38,549 bases of DNA from Dehalococcoidia bacterium (GTDB lineage Bacteria; Chloroflexota; Dehalococcoidia; Lucifugimonadales; UBA3495), in assembly GCA_022450395.1 (NCBI GenBank), contig JAKUQE010000002.1:1-38549 (forward strand), read 5' to 3'. The notes beneath the pieces were generated by a model. The model was not told where the DNA came from and made no database searches. It worked only from the letters and a program-made list of their open reading frames with translations. Below, one piece after another: positions 18,421 to 26,190 of this stretch. How positions within the stretch are numbered: position 1 is the stretch's first letter; each line of letters opens with the position of its first letter. The translations under genes were made by a program, and so were the position numbers.

Positions 18421-19717
18421 TGATTCTCGACCCGGTGGGTTTGGTCCCGATTATACCTTGCTCTTCTAGGGACGTGATGTCGCCGGGCGTCATGCCCAGC
18501 AGCTCGCCATATATCTGGCGGTTGTGTTGGCCCAAGGTCGGGGACGCCCATCGCACTTGTCCGGGGGTTGCCGACATCTTCCAAGGGATACCGGGGTAGG
18601 TCTTTTCACCTACCTGCTCATGGTCGACCCGAACAAAGGTACCCCTGGCCGCATAGTGGGGGTCGGCCAACAAGTCCGGCCCGCCCATTACCGGACTAGC
18701 CGGCACGCCCTCCCGCTGCAGCAGGTGGCAGAGGTCATAGGCTTTTTTGTCAGCGGTCCATCCGGAGATCAGCTCGTCCAGTTGGTCCTCATGTTCCAGC
18801 CGGACGTCCAAAGTGGCGAATCGGGGATCGCCCGCCAGTTCCGGTCCGCCCACCAACTGGGCCAACTGCCGCCACTCCTCATCATTGGTGACGGCGATGG
18901 TCACCCAACGGTCCTCTCCGGCGCAGCGATAGCTGTTGTGGGGCGCAAAGTAGGGCGAACGGTTGCCGCGGCGCTGTGGTTCCTCTCCGGTCAACTGGTA
19001 GGCCAGCACATCGGCCCCGATCAACGACACCGCCGATTCCTGCTGGGACACGTCGATGTACATTCCCTTGCCGGTGCGCTTGCGGTATCGCAGGGCGGCC
19101 AGCAGCACGCCGGCGGCGTGGGAGCCGGTGATGGGGTCGCCGTGGTTGATCCCCGACTTCATCGGACCCTCGCCCCGGTATCCCGTCATGTGGGCCATTC
19201 CCGATAGCTGCTCCTGGCCGATGCCGTAGGCCAGGTATTTCTGCCAAGGGCCGCTGTTCCCGAAAGCGGGCATGGAGACGTAGATAAGGTCGGGGCGGAG
19301 GCGGCGTAACGTCTCGTAGCTGTACCCAAGACGTTCCAGACTACCTTGCCGGAAGTTTTCGATCACCACGTCGCTGATGGACACCAGTTGATCGAAGACA
19401 TTACGCCCCGTTTCCGACGTCAGTTCCAGGGTGATGCCGTACTTGCTCAAGTGCAGGCAATTGAACCAGCCGTTACGGTTCCAGGGCTCGTCACCGGGTT
19501 CGCCATCGGGGTAGGCGGCGATACCTCTGGCCGGGCTGATGGGGCCGCGATGAGAATCGTAGACGCTCAGCGATTCCATCTTGATGATCTCCGCGCCCAT
19601 GTCCGCCATCAGCTTGGTGCAGTAGGGACCGGCCCAGATGCGGGACAAGTCCAGGACACGATAGTTCTTGAGGGGCTGGTTGGAGTCTGCGCCTGCGATT
19701 TGATGGTTGGTGGTCAA
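18416..19717 (-). CDS. Class III CoA-transferase (CaiB/BaiF family)
   Basis: 'LKNYRVLDLSRIWAGPYCTKLMADMGAEIIKMES', 'LTSETGRNVFDQLVSISDVVIENFRQGSLERLG'. Probable TTG start at 19717 after AGGAAG; the ORF extends to 19741. Confidence 0.92.
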   Translation of the reverse strand: MTTNHQIAGADSNQPLKNYRVLDLSRIWAGPYCTKLMADMGAEIIKMESLSVYDSHRGPISPARGIAAYPDGEPGDEPWNRNGWFNCLHLSKYGITLELTSETGRNVFDQLVSISDVVIENFRQGSLERLGYSYETLRRLRPDLIYVSMPAFGNSGPWQKYLAYGIGQEQLSGMAHMTGYRGEGPMKSGINHGDPITGSHAAGVLLAALRYRKRTGKGMYIDVSQQESAVSLIGADVLAYQLTGEEPQRRGNRSPYFAPHNSYRCAGEDRWVTIAVTNDEEWRQLAQLVGGPELAGDPRFATLDVRLEHEDQLDELISGWTADKKAYDLCHLLQREGVPASPVMGGPDLLADPHYAARGTFVRVDHEQVGEKTYPGIPWKMSATPGQVRWASPTLGQHNRQIYGELLGMTPGDITSLEEQGIIGTKPTGSRII

Positions 19718-19752
19718 ATAGTGCTTCCTTTCAATGATCAACTCTACAAATA

Positions 19753-19820
19753 CCGTTCGTGGTGAGCCTGTCGAACCATGTTTCCGCGGAAGGACCCTTC
19801 GACAAGCTCAGGGCGAACGG
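19753..19820. repeat. REP-like composite palindromic repeat, copy 3
   Basis: ccgttcgtggtgagcctgtcgaaccatgtttccgcggaaggacccttcgacaagctcagggcgaacgg. Confidence 0.8.
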
Positions 19821-19852
19821 GTGCTTTTGACGGCGGTTTCCAAAACCGAGTA

Positions 19853-21256
19853 CTAGATGACTCCCTGGTCGCGAAGACGGGCGATCTCGGCGGCTGGATG
19901 TCCCAGCGCAACCCCCAATATCTCCTCCGTGTGCTCTCCCAGATGTGGGGCTCTCCGGTAGACCCAGTGGTCTTGCGCCGAGCCTTGCGGACGACCTCCC
20001 GGAATACGACCCCCCTGGGGTCCCTCCTTCGTAAGGGGGGACGTATTTTCCTCCTCTCCTTGCGAGAACTGAGACCCCTTTGCCTCGCCTCCTTGTGAAG
20101 GAGGGGATTGAGGGGAGGTCGAGGATGTCATCCTTATGGGCGCTCCAGGGTACTTGAACGTACCGGCGGCGCCATGGTCCAGTTCCACGAAGTAATCCCG
20201 GGCGGCGAGCTGTTCCATTTCCAAGATGTCCTCCATGGTAGCGACAAATCCGAATCCTAAGCCGGCCTCTTGGCCTGCTTTGAAAATGTCCACCTTGTCG
20301 TGGTCCAGCAGCCAGGGAAGCATCAGGGCGTCCACCTCGTCAGCGTTGATCAACCGCCCGTTTCTGGAGGCGAACCTTGGGTCGGATAACTCCTCCCTTT
20401 CCATTATCCCGGCAATCTCGGGCCAGCGGGTGTCGGGACCGGAAATGATACCCACATAGCCGTCCTGGCAGGGATAGATACCCCAAGCCGCCCGACCGTA
20501 GCCCCGGTTCCCCACTCTGGTGTATTCCTCTCCCGAGTAGCTGTACTGCATCATCGCGTTTTCCAGGATGTTGGTGGCATAGTCGGTGATGGACACGTCG
20601 ATGTGCTGCCCCTGACCGGTATCCTCCGCGTGCATCAAGGCGCCCATGGTGGCTACGAAGGCGGTCTGGCCGGCCCCCAGTTGAGCCAGGGGCGCACCCT
20701 CCTTCAGGGGCTCGGAGTCGGGTTCACCGGTGATGTACATCAATCCGCCCGCGGCGTACAGGTTGAGCTCGGTGGCCTTCCAGTCGCGGTAGGGACCGGT
20801 CTGTCCGTAGTTCGAGATCGACGTCATAACCAGACCGGGATTTAGTTTTTCTAGGTCTGAGTACCCCAGGCCCAGCTTGTCCAAGGTTTCCGGAGCGAAA
20901 TTTTCCACGACGATCTGGGCGGAGGACACCAGACGCTTGAGGATTTCCTTGCCAGCATCGGAACTGAGGTCCAACGTCAAACTCTTCTTGGACGTGTTCA
21001 AATACAGGAACCATGCCCCAGACTCGGTCCGCCCCTCTCCCTCAGGGAGAGGGGTTGGGGTGAGGGCCTTAGCGAAGGGGCCAAATCGGCGTATGGAATC
21101 TCCGGAGCTGGGGCGTTCGATCTTGATAACCTCGGCGCCCAAGGTGGCCATCAACTTGGTGCAGTAGGGACCGGAGATGTAGTGGGTGAGGTCGATGACC
21201 CGGACGCCTTCCAGCAATCCGGGCAGCGAGCCGTTATTGGAACGTTCGGTGGTCAA
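19853..21256 (-). CDS. Class III CoA-transferase (CaiB/BaiF family) carrying translated palindromic repeats
   Basis: 'GVRVIDLTHYISGPYCTKLMATLGAEVIKIERPSSGDS', 'VENFAPETLDKLGLGY'; two repeat-derived segments in frame. Confidence 0.92.
   Translation of the reverse strand: MTTERSNNGSLPGLLEGVRVIDLTHYISGPYCTKLMATLGAEVIKIERPSSGDSIRRFGPFAKALTPTPLPEGEGRTESGAWFLYLNTSKKSLTLDLSSDAGKEILKRLVSSAQIVVENFAPETLDKLGLGYSDLEKLNPGLVMTSISNYGQTGPYRDWKATELNLYAAGGLMYITGEPDSEPLKEGAPLAQLGAGQTAFVATMGALMHAEDTGQGQHIDVSITDYATNILENAMMQYSYSGEEYTRVGNRGYGRAAWGIYPCQDGYVGIISGPDTRWPEIAGIMEREELSDPRFASRNGRLINADEVDALMLPWLLDHDKVDIFKAGQEAGLGFGFVATMEDILEMEQLAARDYFVELDHGAAGTFKYPGAPIRMTSSTSPQSPPSQGGEAKGSQFSQGEEENTSPLTKEGPQGGRIPGGRPQGSAQDHWVYRRAPHLGEHTEEILGVALGHPAAEIARLRDQGVI
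20011..20120. repeat. Palindromic repeats translated in frame in the CoA-transferase (C-terminal region)
   Basis: Hairpins CCCTCCTT-CGT-AAGGGGGG (20022-20040) and CCTCCTT-GTG-AAGGAGG (20088-20104); encode '..TSPQSPPSQGGEAKGSQFSQGEEENTSPLTKEGPQGG..'. Confidence 0.75.
21031..21066. repeat. Palindromic repeat translated in frame in the CoA-transferase (N-terminal region)
   Basis: CCCCTCTCCC-TCA-GGGAGAGGGG (21032-21054) followed by ttggggtgaggg; encodes 'LTPTPLPEGEG'. Confidence 0.8.
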
Positions 21257-21519
21257 GAACTCCTCCTGGATCGGGGTGCCGCTTGCGGGATACTCCAGCG
21301 GCGCTAGTCATTGTGTCATCGGCAGGAAGGAATTGCAATCGGAAAACGGCTTCGAGGCTCGACGAAAATGGAACTGCTTGCCCGTCCATCACCGGCGATC
21401 AGAGGCTGTCCCGAAGCTACATTTATGGTATTCTTCAGGAACTCTGAGTCCGGCGGTTGACATAAAATCATCATCGCCGAACGGTCGGAAGCGGTTTAAC
21501 GGGAATAAGGGAGGGCTCC

Positions 21520-22659
21520 ATGGAGCGGCCAGTTTTTCAGCCCACGGGAACTCCGGTGATGGACCTGGACACCCCGGCGTTGGTGGTGGACCTGGATGTC
21601 ATGGACCGGAACATCAAGACCTTGCATGACAGGTTTGATCAGTCTAGCGCGAAGGTACGCCCCCACGTTACTGGGCACCAGACTCCCAAGATCGCCCACC
21701 GGCAGTTGCAAGCCGCCAACACGGTGGGAGGAATCAGTGTAACCAGCGTGGGCGAGGCGGAGGTGTTCAGCGACGCCGGTATCACCGACATTCTGGTGTC
21801 CAGCCAGATCGTGACCCAGTCCAAGATCAGGCGACTTTGCGCTCTGGCCGGGTCGAACCGGATCGGCGTAGCGGTGGACAACCCGCAAAACGTCTCCGAT
21901 CTTTCCCAGGTGGCCGAGGCTCAAAGCGTCACCCTAGGCGTTCTAGTCGAGCTGGACGTTGGATTGGGACGTTGTGGCGTCGCCCCCGGAGACGAAGCCT
22001 TGGAGCTCGCTAGGGCCGTTGCCAACTCCCCGGGACTACGGTTTGACGGAATCATGGCCATCGCTCCGTTGCCGTCAACCAGCGGCGAAACAAGCGGCGG
22101 TCCGAACTTCCCTGACCGGCAAGAGCGGGACGCCATATCGTGGCAAGTTCTCCAGAATGTGCTCGAGGCCCGGGAGCTTATCGAGAAAGACGGCCTGCCG
22201 GTCTCGGTGGTCAGCGTGGGGGGCACCCACAACTACGACGTCGCGGCCGGGATGGCGGGAATCACCGAAGTACAGGCCGGGTCATACCCACTGATGGACC
22301 ATCTGTATTGCCGTATGCGTCCCGAGTTCAGTCCGGCCGCCAAGGTCCTGGCGGCGGTCATCAGCCGTCCCACCGGGCAGTTGGCGGTGTTGGACGCCGG
22401 GCACAAAGCCACCGGACCCGACCGGGGCTTGGCGGTGCTGGAGGGAGTCGTGGGGGCCCAAGCCGTCCGCTTCAGCGCCGAGCACGGAGTTCTGGAGTTG
22501 CAAAGCGGCCCGGCACAGAACATGAAGTCGGGCGACAAAGCCTGGCTGGTCCCCTACAACCTGGGCCTATGTTTCAACCAGTACGACTACGTTCGAGCGG
22601 TACGCGGAGACAAGCTGGAAGGATTCTGGCCCATCGCCGGCCGGGGAAGATTCGATTAA
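21520..22659 (+). CDS. DSD1/alanine-racemase-fold PLP enzyme (D-threonine aldolase-like), paralog 1
   Basis: 'MDLDTPALVVDLDVMDRNIKTLHDRFDQSSAKVRPHVTGHQTPKIAHRQ', C-terminal 'SGDKAWLVPYNLGLCFNQYDYVRAVRGDKLEGFWPIAGRG'. Confidence 0.88.
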   Translation: MERPVFQPTGTPVMDLDTPALVVDLDVMDRNIKTLHDRFDQSSAKVRPHVTGHQTPKIAHRQLQAANTVGGISVTSVGEAEVFSDAGITDILVSSQIVTQSKIRRLCALAGSNRIGVAVDNPQNVSDLSQVAEAQSVTLGVLVELDVGLGRCGVAPGDEALELARAVANSPGLRFDGIMAIAPLPSTSGETSGGPNFPDRQERDAISWQVLQNVLEARELIEKDGLPVSVVSVGGTHNYDVAAGMAGITEVQAGSYPLMDHLYCRMRPEFSPAAKVLAAVISRPTGQLAVLDAGHKATGPDRGLAVLEGVVGAQAVRFSAEHGVLELQSGPAQNMKSGDKAWLVPYNLGLCFNQYDYVRAVRGDKLEGFWPIAGRGRFD

Positions 22660-22665
22660 ACGGGA

Positions 22666-22688
22666 GCAGTCAGCTATCAGCCGTCAGC
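22666..22688. repeat. Heptad (TCAGCNN)n repeat
   Basis: cagtcagctatcagccgtcagc. Confidence 0.65.
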
Positions 22689-22713
22689 AAAATGTTGATT
22701 CAGGAGGATAGGG

Positions 22714-23589
22714 ATGGAGCCGTTAGAGGTCGCGCAGGCCTATTTCGACGCGTGGAATCTACAGGATCCCGCTGAGATAGCCGCCACTTTCGCTCCTGGA
22801 GGCACCTACAACGACCCCACGACGGGCCAACCCTTGTCGGGACAAGCCATCGTCGAACATACCAGTGGGCTGTTCACCGCATTTCCGGATCTGTCATTCG
22901 AGATTGTAAGCGCCGGTGTCACTGGCGATGGAACGGTGGGGGCTCAGTGGCTGATGCGGGGCACAAACTCCGGATCTTTTGGCGGAGGACCTCCAACTGG
23001 CCAGACGGTCGAATTGCCGGGAGCCGACTTCATAGTGGTCGATGGTGACAAGATCCGCTCTGTTCAGGGCTACTTTGGCCAACGGACCTTGGTGGAACAA
23101 CTCGGACTCCAAGTGATAGTCCAGCCTTACTCCATCGGTCCCATCTCTTTCGGCAGTAGTGTGTACGTGAACCAGGGCGACTGTTCCAAGCCCGGAGCAT
23201 TCAGCATCACATCCATCAGTCTGCATTCGGATGAAGAGGCGCAAGAAGTGAGCGGGTTTGGTGCTAGGATTCTCCGGGAAATGACCCAGATGCCTGGGTT
23301 TATTAGCGCTGTGATCGCCAGAGCCGGCCTTCGTATGTTTACTATCTCAGCTTGGGAAGACGTGGAGAGCCCCAAGCAATTGCTCCGGGGAGGCGCCCAC
23401 AAGGAGGCGATGGACCGGGTATTGGGCCCGGACTTCGCAACTGGGTTTATGACTAGCGTGTGGGTGCCGGACCGGATCAACCCGATGTGGGTCCGGTGCC
23501 CGCACTGCGATCGGATGGTCGTTCACTCGGGCAAGGATGAGAAATGCCAATGCGGCCAGACTTTGCCTGAGAATATCCCTTATTGGTAG
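22714..23589 (+). CDS. Fusion: SnoaL-like (NTF2-fold) domain + ABM-like domain + C-terminal zinc ribbon
   Basis: 'EVAQAYFDAWNLQDPAEIAATFAPGGTYNDPTTGQPLSGQAIVEHTSGLFTAFPDLSFEI', then 'MPGFISAVIARAGLRMFTISAWEDVESPKQLLRGGAHKEAMDR', then 'CPHCDRMVVHSGKDEKCQCG'. Confidence 0.8.
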   Translation: MEPLEVAQAYFDAWNLQDPAEIAATFAPGGTYNDPTTGQPLSGQAIVEHTSGLFTAFPDLSFEIVSAGVTGDGTVGAQWLMRGTNSGSFGGGPPTGQTVELPGADFIVVDGDKIRSVQGYFGQRTLVEQLGLQVIVQPYSIGPISFGSSVYVNQGDCSKPGAFSITSISLHSDEEAQEVSGFGARILREMTQMPGFISAVIARAGLRMFTISAWEDVESPKQLLRGGAHKEAMDRVLGPDFATGFMTSVWVPDRINPMWVRCPHCDRMVVHSGKDEKCQCGQTLPENIPYW

Positions 23590-23635
23590 CAGGTCAAGTC
23601 GGGCGTCCGTACTAAATCGCTTCAGGAGAGGACTC

Positions 23636-24736
23636 ATGGACCAACAATACCGCCCAATGCCGGGAACGCCCGTCGAAGATTTGGAGACGCCGTGTCTGAT
23701 TCTGGACATGGACGCTCTGGACCACAATATGGATGTCATGGCCGATTACTACGAGGGGAGGGACAGCAAGCTGCGCCCCCACAGCAAGAACCATAAAACC
23801 CCGGCCCTGGCCCACCGGCAGATACGCCGGGGCGGCACCGTGGGCGGCGTTTGCTCGGCCAAAGTCTCCGAGGCCGAGGTCATGGTCCATGGCGGGATAC
23901 CCAGCGTATTCATCACCAGCGAGGTCGCGGCCCCATTGAAGATCGACCGGTTGTGCTCGCTGGCCCGGCAGGCCGAGATGCTGGTGGCCTGCGACAACGC
24001 CGAAAACGCCCGGGACCTGTCCAAAGCGGCGGCAGCCCAGGGAGTTGACCTGGGAGTGGTGATCGAGTTAGAGACCGGACTACGGCGCTGCGGCGTGCAG
24101 GAGATGGAACAGGGGGTGACCCTGGCCAAGGCCATCGACGCTCTGCCAGGGTTGACCTTCAAGGGCATCATGAGTCACCAGACGATCCCCGACATGCCGG
24201 AGCGGGAGGACCGGGTTACCGAAGGCTACCGGGTGATCAAAAACGTCATCGACATGAAAGACGCCATCGTGGCGGCGGGGATACCCGTGGAGATCGTGTC
24301 CACCGGCGAGACCTGGAGCTACGACGTGGCCGGGGAGATACCTGGCGTGACGGAAGTCCAGGGCGGCAGCTACCTGGTTATGGAGACCGGCTACGGTTAC
24401 ATGACCGACTTCCACTATGCGGGCAAGGTACTCACCACCGTCATCAGCACGCCCCGCCCCGGCGTCGCCATCGCCGACGCCGGCCAAAAAGCGGTCAGCA
24501 CCCTCCGTGGCCTCCCCGAAGTGGAAGGCTTCCCCGGCGTTACCGTCGAGTCCATGGACCCGGACCACGTAATCCTCCACCTAGACTCCGGCGTCCAGCT
24601 AACCCCCGGCGACCAGATCACCCTGATCCCCTCCCAACAAGACGCCACCGTCAGCCGCTGGGACCGATTTATTGGAATAAGAGACGGCAAGGTGGAGGTG
24701 GTGTGGGATATACAGGCGCGGGGTTGCCATAACTAA
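23636..24736 (+). CDS. DSD1/alanine-racemase-fold PLP enzyme, paralog 2
   Basis: 'DLETPCLILDMDALDHNMDVMADYYEGRDSKLRPHSKNHKTPALAHRQ'; ATG at 23636 with upstream CAGGAGAGG; the ORF track opens earlier at 23537. Confidence 0.9.
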   Translation: MDQQYRPMPGTPVEDLETPCLILDMDALDHNMDVMADYYEGRDSKLRPHSKNHKTPALAHRQIRRGGTVGGVCSAKVSEAEVMVHGGIPSVFITSEVAAPLKIDRLCSLARQAEMLVACDNAENARDLSKAAAAQGVDLGVVIELETGLRRCGVQEMEQGVTLAKAIDALPGLTFKGIMSHQTIPDMPEREDRVTEGYRVIKNVIDMKDAIVAAGIPVEIVSTGETWSYDVAGEIPGVTEVQGGSYLVMETGYGYMTDFHYAGKVLTTVISTPRPGVAIADAGQKAVSTLRGLPEVEGFPGVTVESMDPDHVILHLDSGVQLTPGDQITLIPSQQDATVSRWDRFIGIRDGKVEVVWDIQARGCHN

Positions 24737-24740
24737 GGGT

Positions 24741-24762
24741 TAGCTGACAGCCGTCAGCTTCC
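24741..24762. repeat. Heptad (TCAGCNN)n-type repeat, short
   Basis: tagctgacagccgtcagctt. Confidence 0.45.
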
Positions 24763-24833
24763 ATCTGTCCGGAGTGATTCGATTCTGGTGGCGGTTCAGC
24801 CGAAACGCGACATTGTGCCCCGGCACATTTTCG

Positions 24834-25712
24834 TCAGTCTTTCTCTATGGGGAACCCTACGATGCTGCCCCATTCGGTCCAGGAGCCATCGTAGACTAGC
24901 ACGTTCTCCCGGCCCAGTAGGAATTTAATGGCGAACCAGGCCAACGTGGCCCGGTGGCTCAACCTGTAGTAGGTCACCAACTCTGTGCTCCCATCCACGG
25001 CCGCTCCGGCCTGGTCTAGGATGACCCCCAGTTTCTCGGGGGATAGAAAGGTGTCGTCCTCATTCACCATTACCCGAAAGTAGAGGTGCGTCGCTCCGGG
25101 TATTCGTCCGGTCCGTTCAGCGCCGTGATCGAAATCGAACTGGAGGTCTCCCGAAGGCGGGCTGACCCGCTCACCCCGGTATTCCTCCGGCGCGCGCACA
25201 TCCAGCAATTGCCGCCCCGGTTGGCCCAGTTTGGCTCGCACGTCGTTCCGGCCCACCCGGCTGGTGAAGCCCACCGTTCCGGGCGTATAGGCCACCGGAG
25301 AGGAGTCCGGCGATTTCTGGCTTAGTGGACGGCCTTCGGCGATCCAGCGTTTCCGACCTCCGTCCAGCAATCGCAGGTTTTTGTGGCCGGCCATGGTAAG
25401 CACCCAAAATGCGTAGGTTCCAAACTGGACTGGGTCGCCATAGATGACCACCGTGTCAGTGGGGGAGACGCCCATGCTTCCCAGACGCTGGGCCAGTTGC
25501 TCCGGGGTTATGAACTCCCGGTCTGTGGCGTGCCACAAGGCGTCCTTCCAAAACCACCACGCCGCGCCGGGAATATGGCCCGTACGGTATTTGGCATCAT
25601 CATTGGCTGCGGAAACCTCGATCACCCGTACCTTGGGATCATCCAAGCGACCGGCCAGCCAGACGCAGGAGACCAACGCTTCTTGCGTATCTCCGGTCTG
25701 GTTCATGATCAT
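24834..25712 (-). CDS. Two-domain rhodanese-like protein (sulfurtransferase family), predicted inactive
   Basis: Rhodanese repeats 'GHIPGAAWWFWKDAL..' and 'LLDVRAPEEYRGE..GRIPGATHLYF..'; active-site loop reads TYYRLSHRAT with Tyr in place of Cys. Confidence 0.88.
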   Translation of the reverse strand: MIMNQTGDTQEALVSCVWLAGRLDDPKVRVIEVSAANDDAKYRTGHIPGAAWWFWKDALWHATDREFITPEQLAQRLGSMGVSPTDTVVIYGDPVQFGTYAFWVLTMAGHKNLRLLDGGRKRWIAEGRPLSQKSPDSSPVAYTPGTVGFTSRVGRNDVRAKLGQPGRQLLDVRAPEEYRGERVSPPSGDLQFDFDHGAERTGRIPGATHLYFRVMVNEDDTFLSPEKLGVILDQAGAAVDGSTELVTYYRLSHRATLAWFAIKFLLGRENVLVYDGSWTEWGSIVGFPIEKD

Positions 25713-25780
25713 ATGACTCTCAACCGTGACTCCCCGAATCCTTCAGTGCTAGGAACCCAGGCCTCACATTTATGTGCACC

Positions 25781-26101
25781 CTACGCCGGTTGTGGCGCAA
25801 AATCCGGGGATAGCATCAGGTAGGTTTTTTGGGATTCTAGGAGGCCCGCGACCCTGGGTAGGTACTTGCCGGTCCAGTCGGGGTCTTTGGCGACCTGGGC
25901 CTTGGCCTCTTCAAAGTGGGCGTGGTCCCGGTAGCCCCAGATGTGCACCACCTGGTTCAGGTCGCCGATGTCGCTGTAGTACCAGCCGGCCAGCTTGATG
26001 CCATATTTGGCCCGGATGCCGATGGATAGCTCTTCCACCGCCGCCATGTATTCAGGGACTTTTCCGGGCTTGAATGTGTAGACGCGATAGTCGTAGATCA
26101 T
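25781..26101 (-). CDS. NIPSNAP family protein
   Basis: 'MIYDYRVYTFKPGKVPEYMAAVEE..GWYYSDIGDLNQVVHIWGYRDHAHFEEAK'. Confidence 0.85.
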   Translation of the reverse strand: MIYDYRVYTFKPGKVPEYMAAVEELSIGIRAKYGIKLAGWYYSDIGDLNQVVHIWGYRDHAHFEEAKAQVAKDPDWTGKYLPRVAGLLESQKTYLMLSPDFAPQPA

Positions 26102-26150
26102 TGTTTGCTCCTTTAGCTAGGGAAGTGGGGCAAATATAGCATACTTGTGC

Positions 26151-26190
26151 TTTCAGCGGTCAGCTATCAGCGCTCAGCCGTCAGGGGTTA
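26151..26190. repeat. Heptad (TCAGCNN)n repeat
   Basis: ttTCAGCGGTCAGCTATCAGCGCTCAGCCGTCAG: four perfect 7-bp steps. Confidence 0.75.

Noticed and set aside
23537-23635. Upstream extension of the second DSD1-like ORF overlapping the previous gene
   Set aside because: Homology begins at MDQQYRPMPGTPVEDLETP with a good ribosome-binding site; the earlier ATG is in a different frame of the preceding gene.
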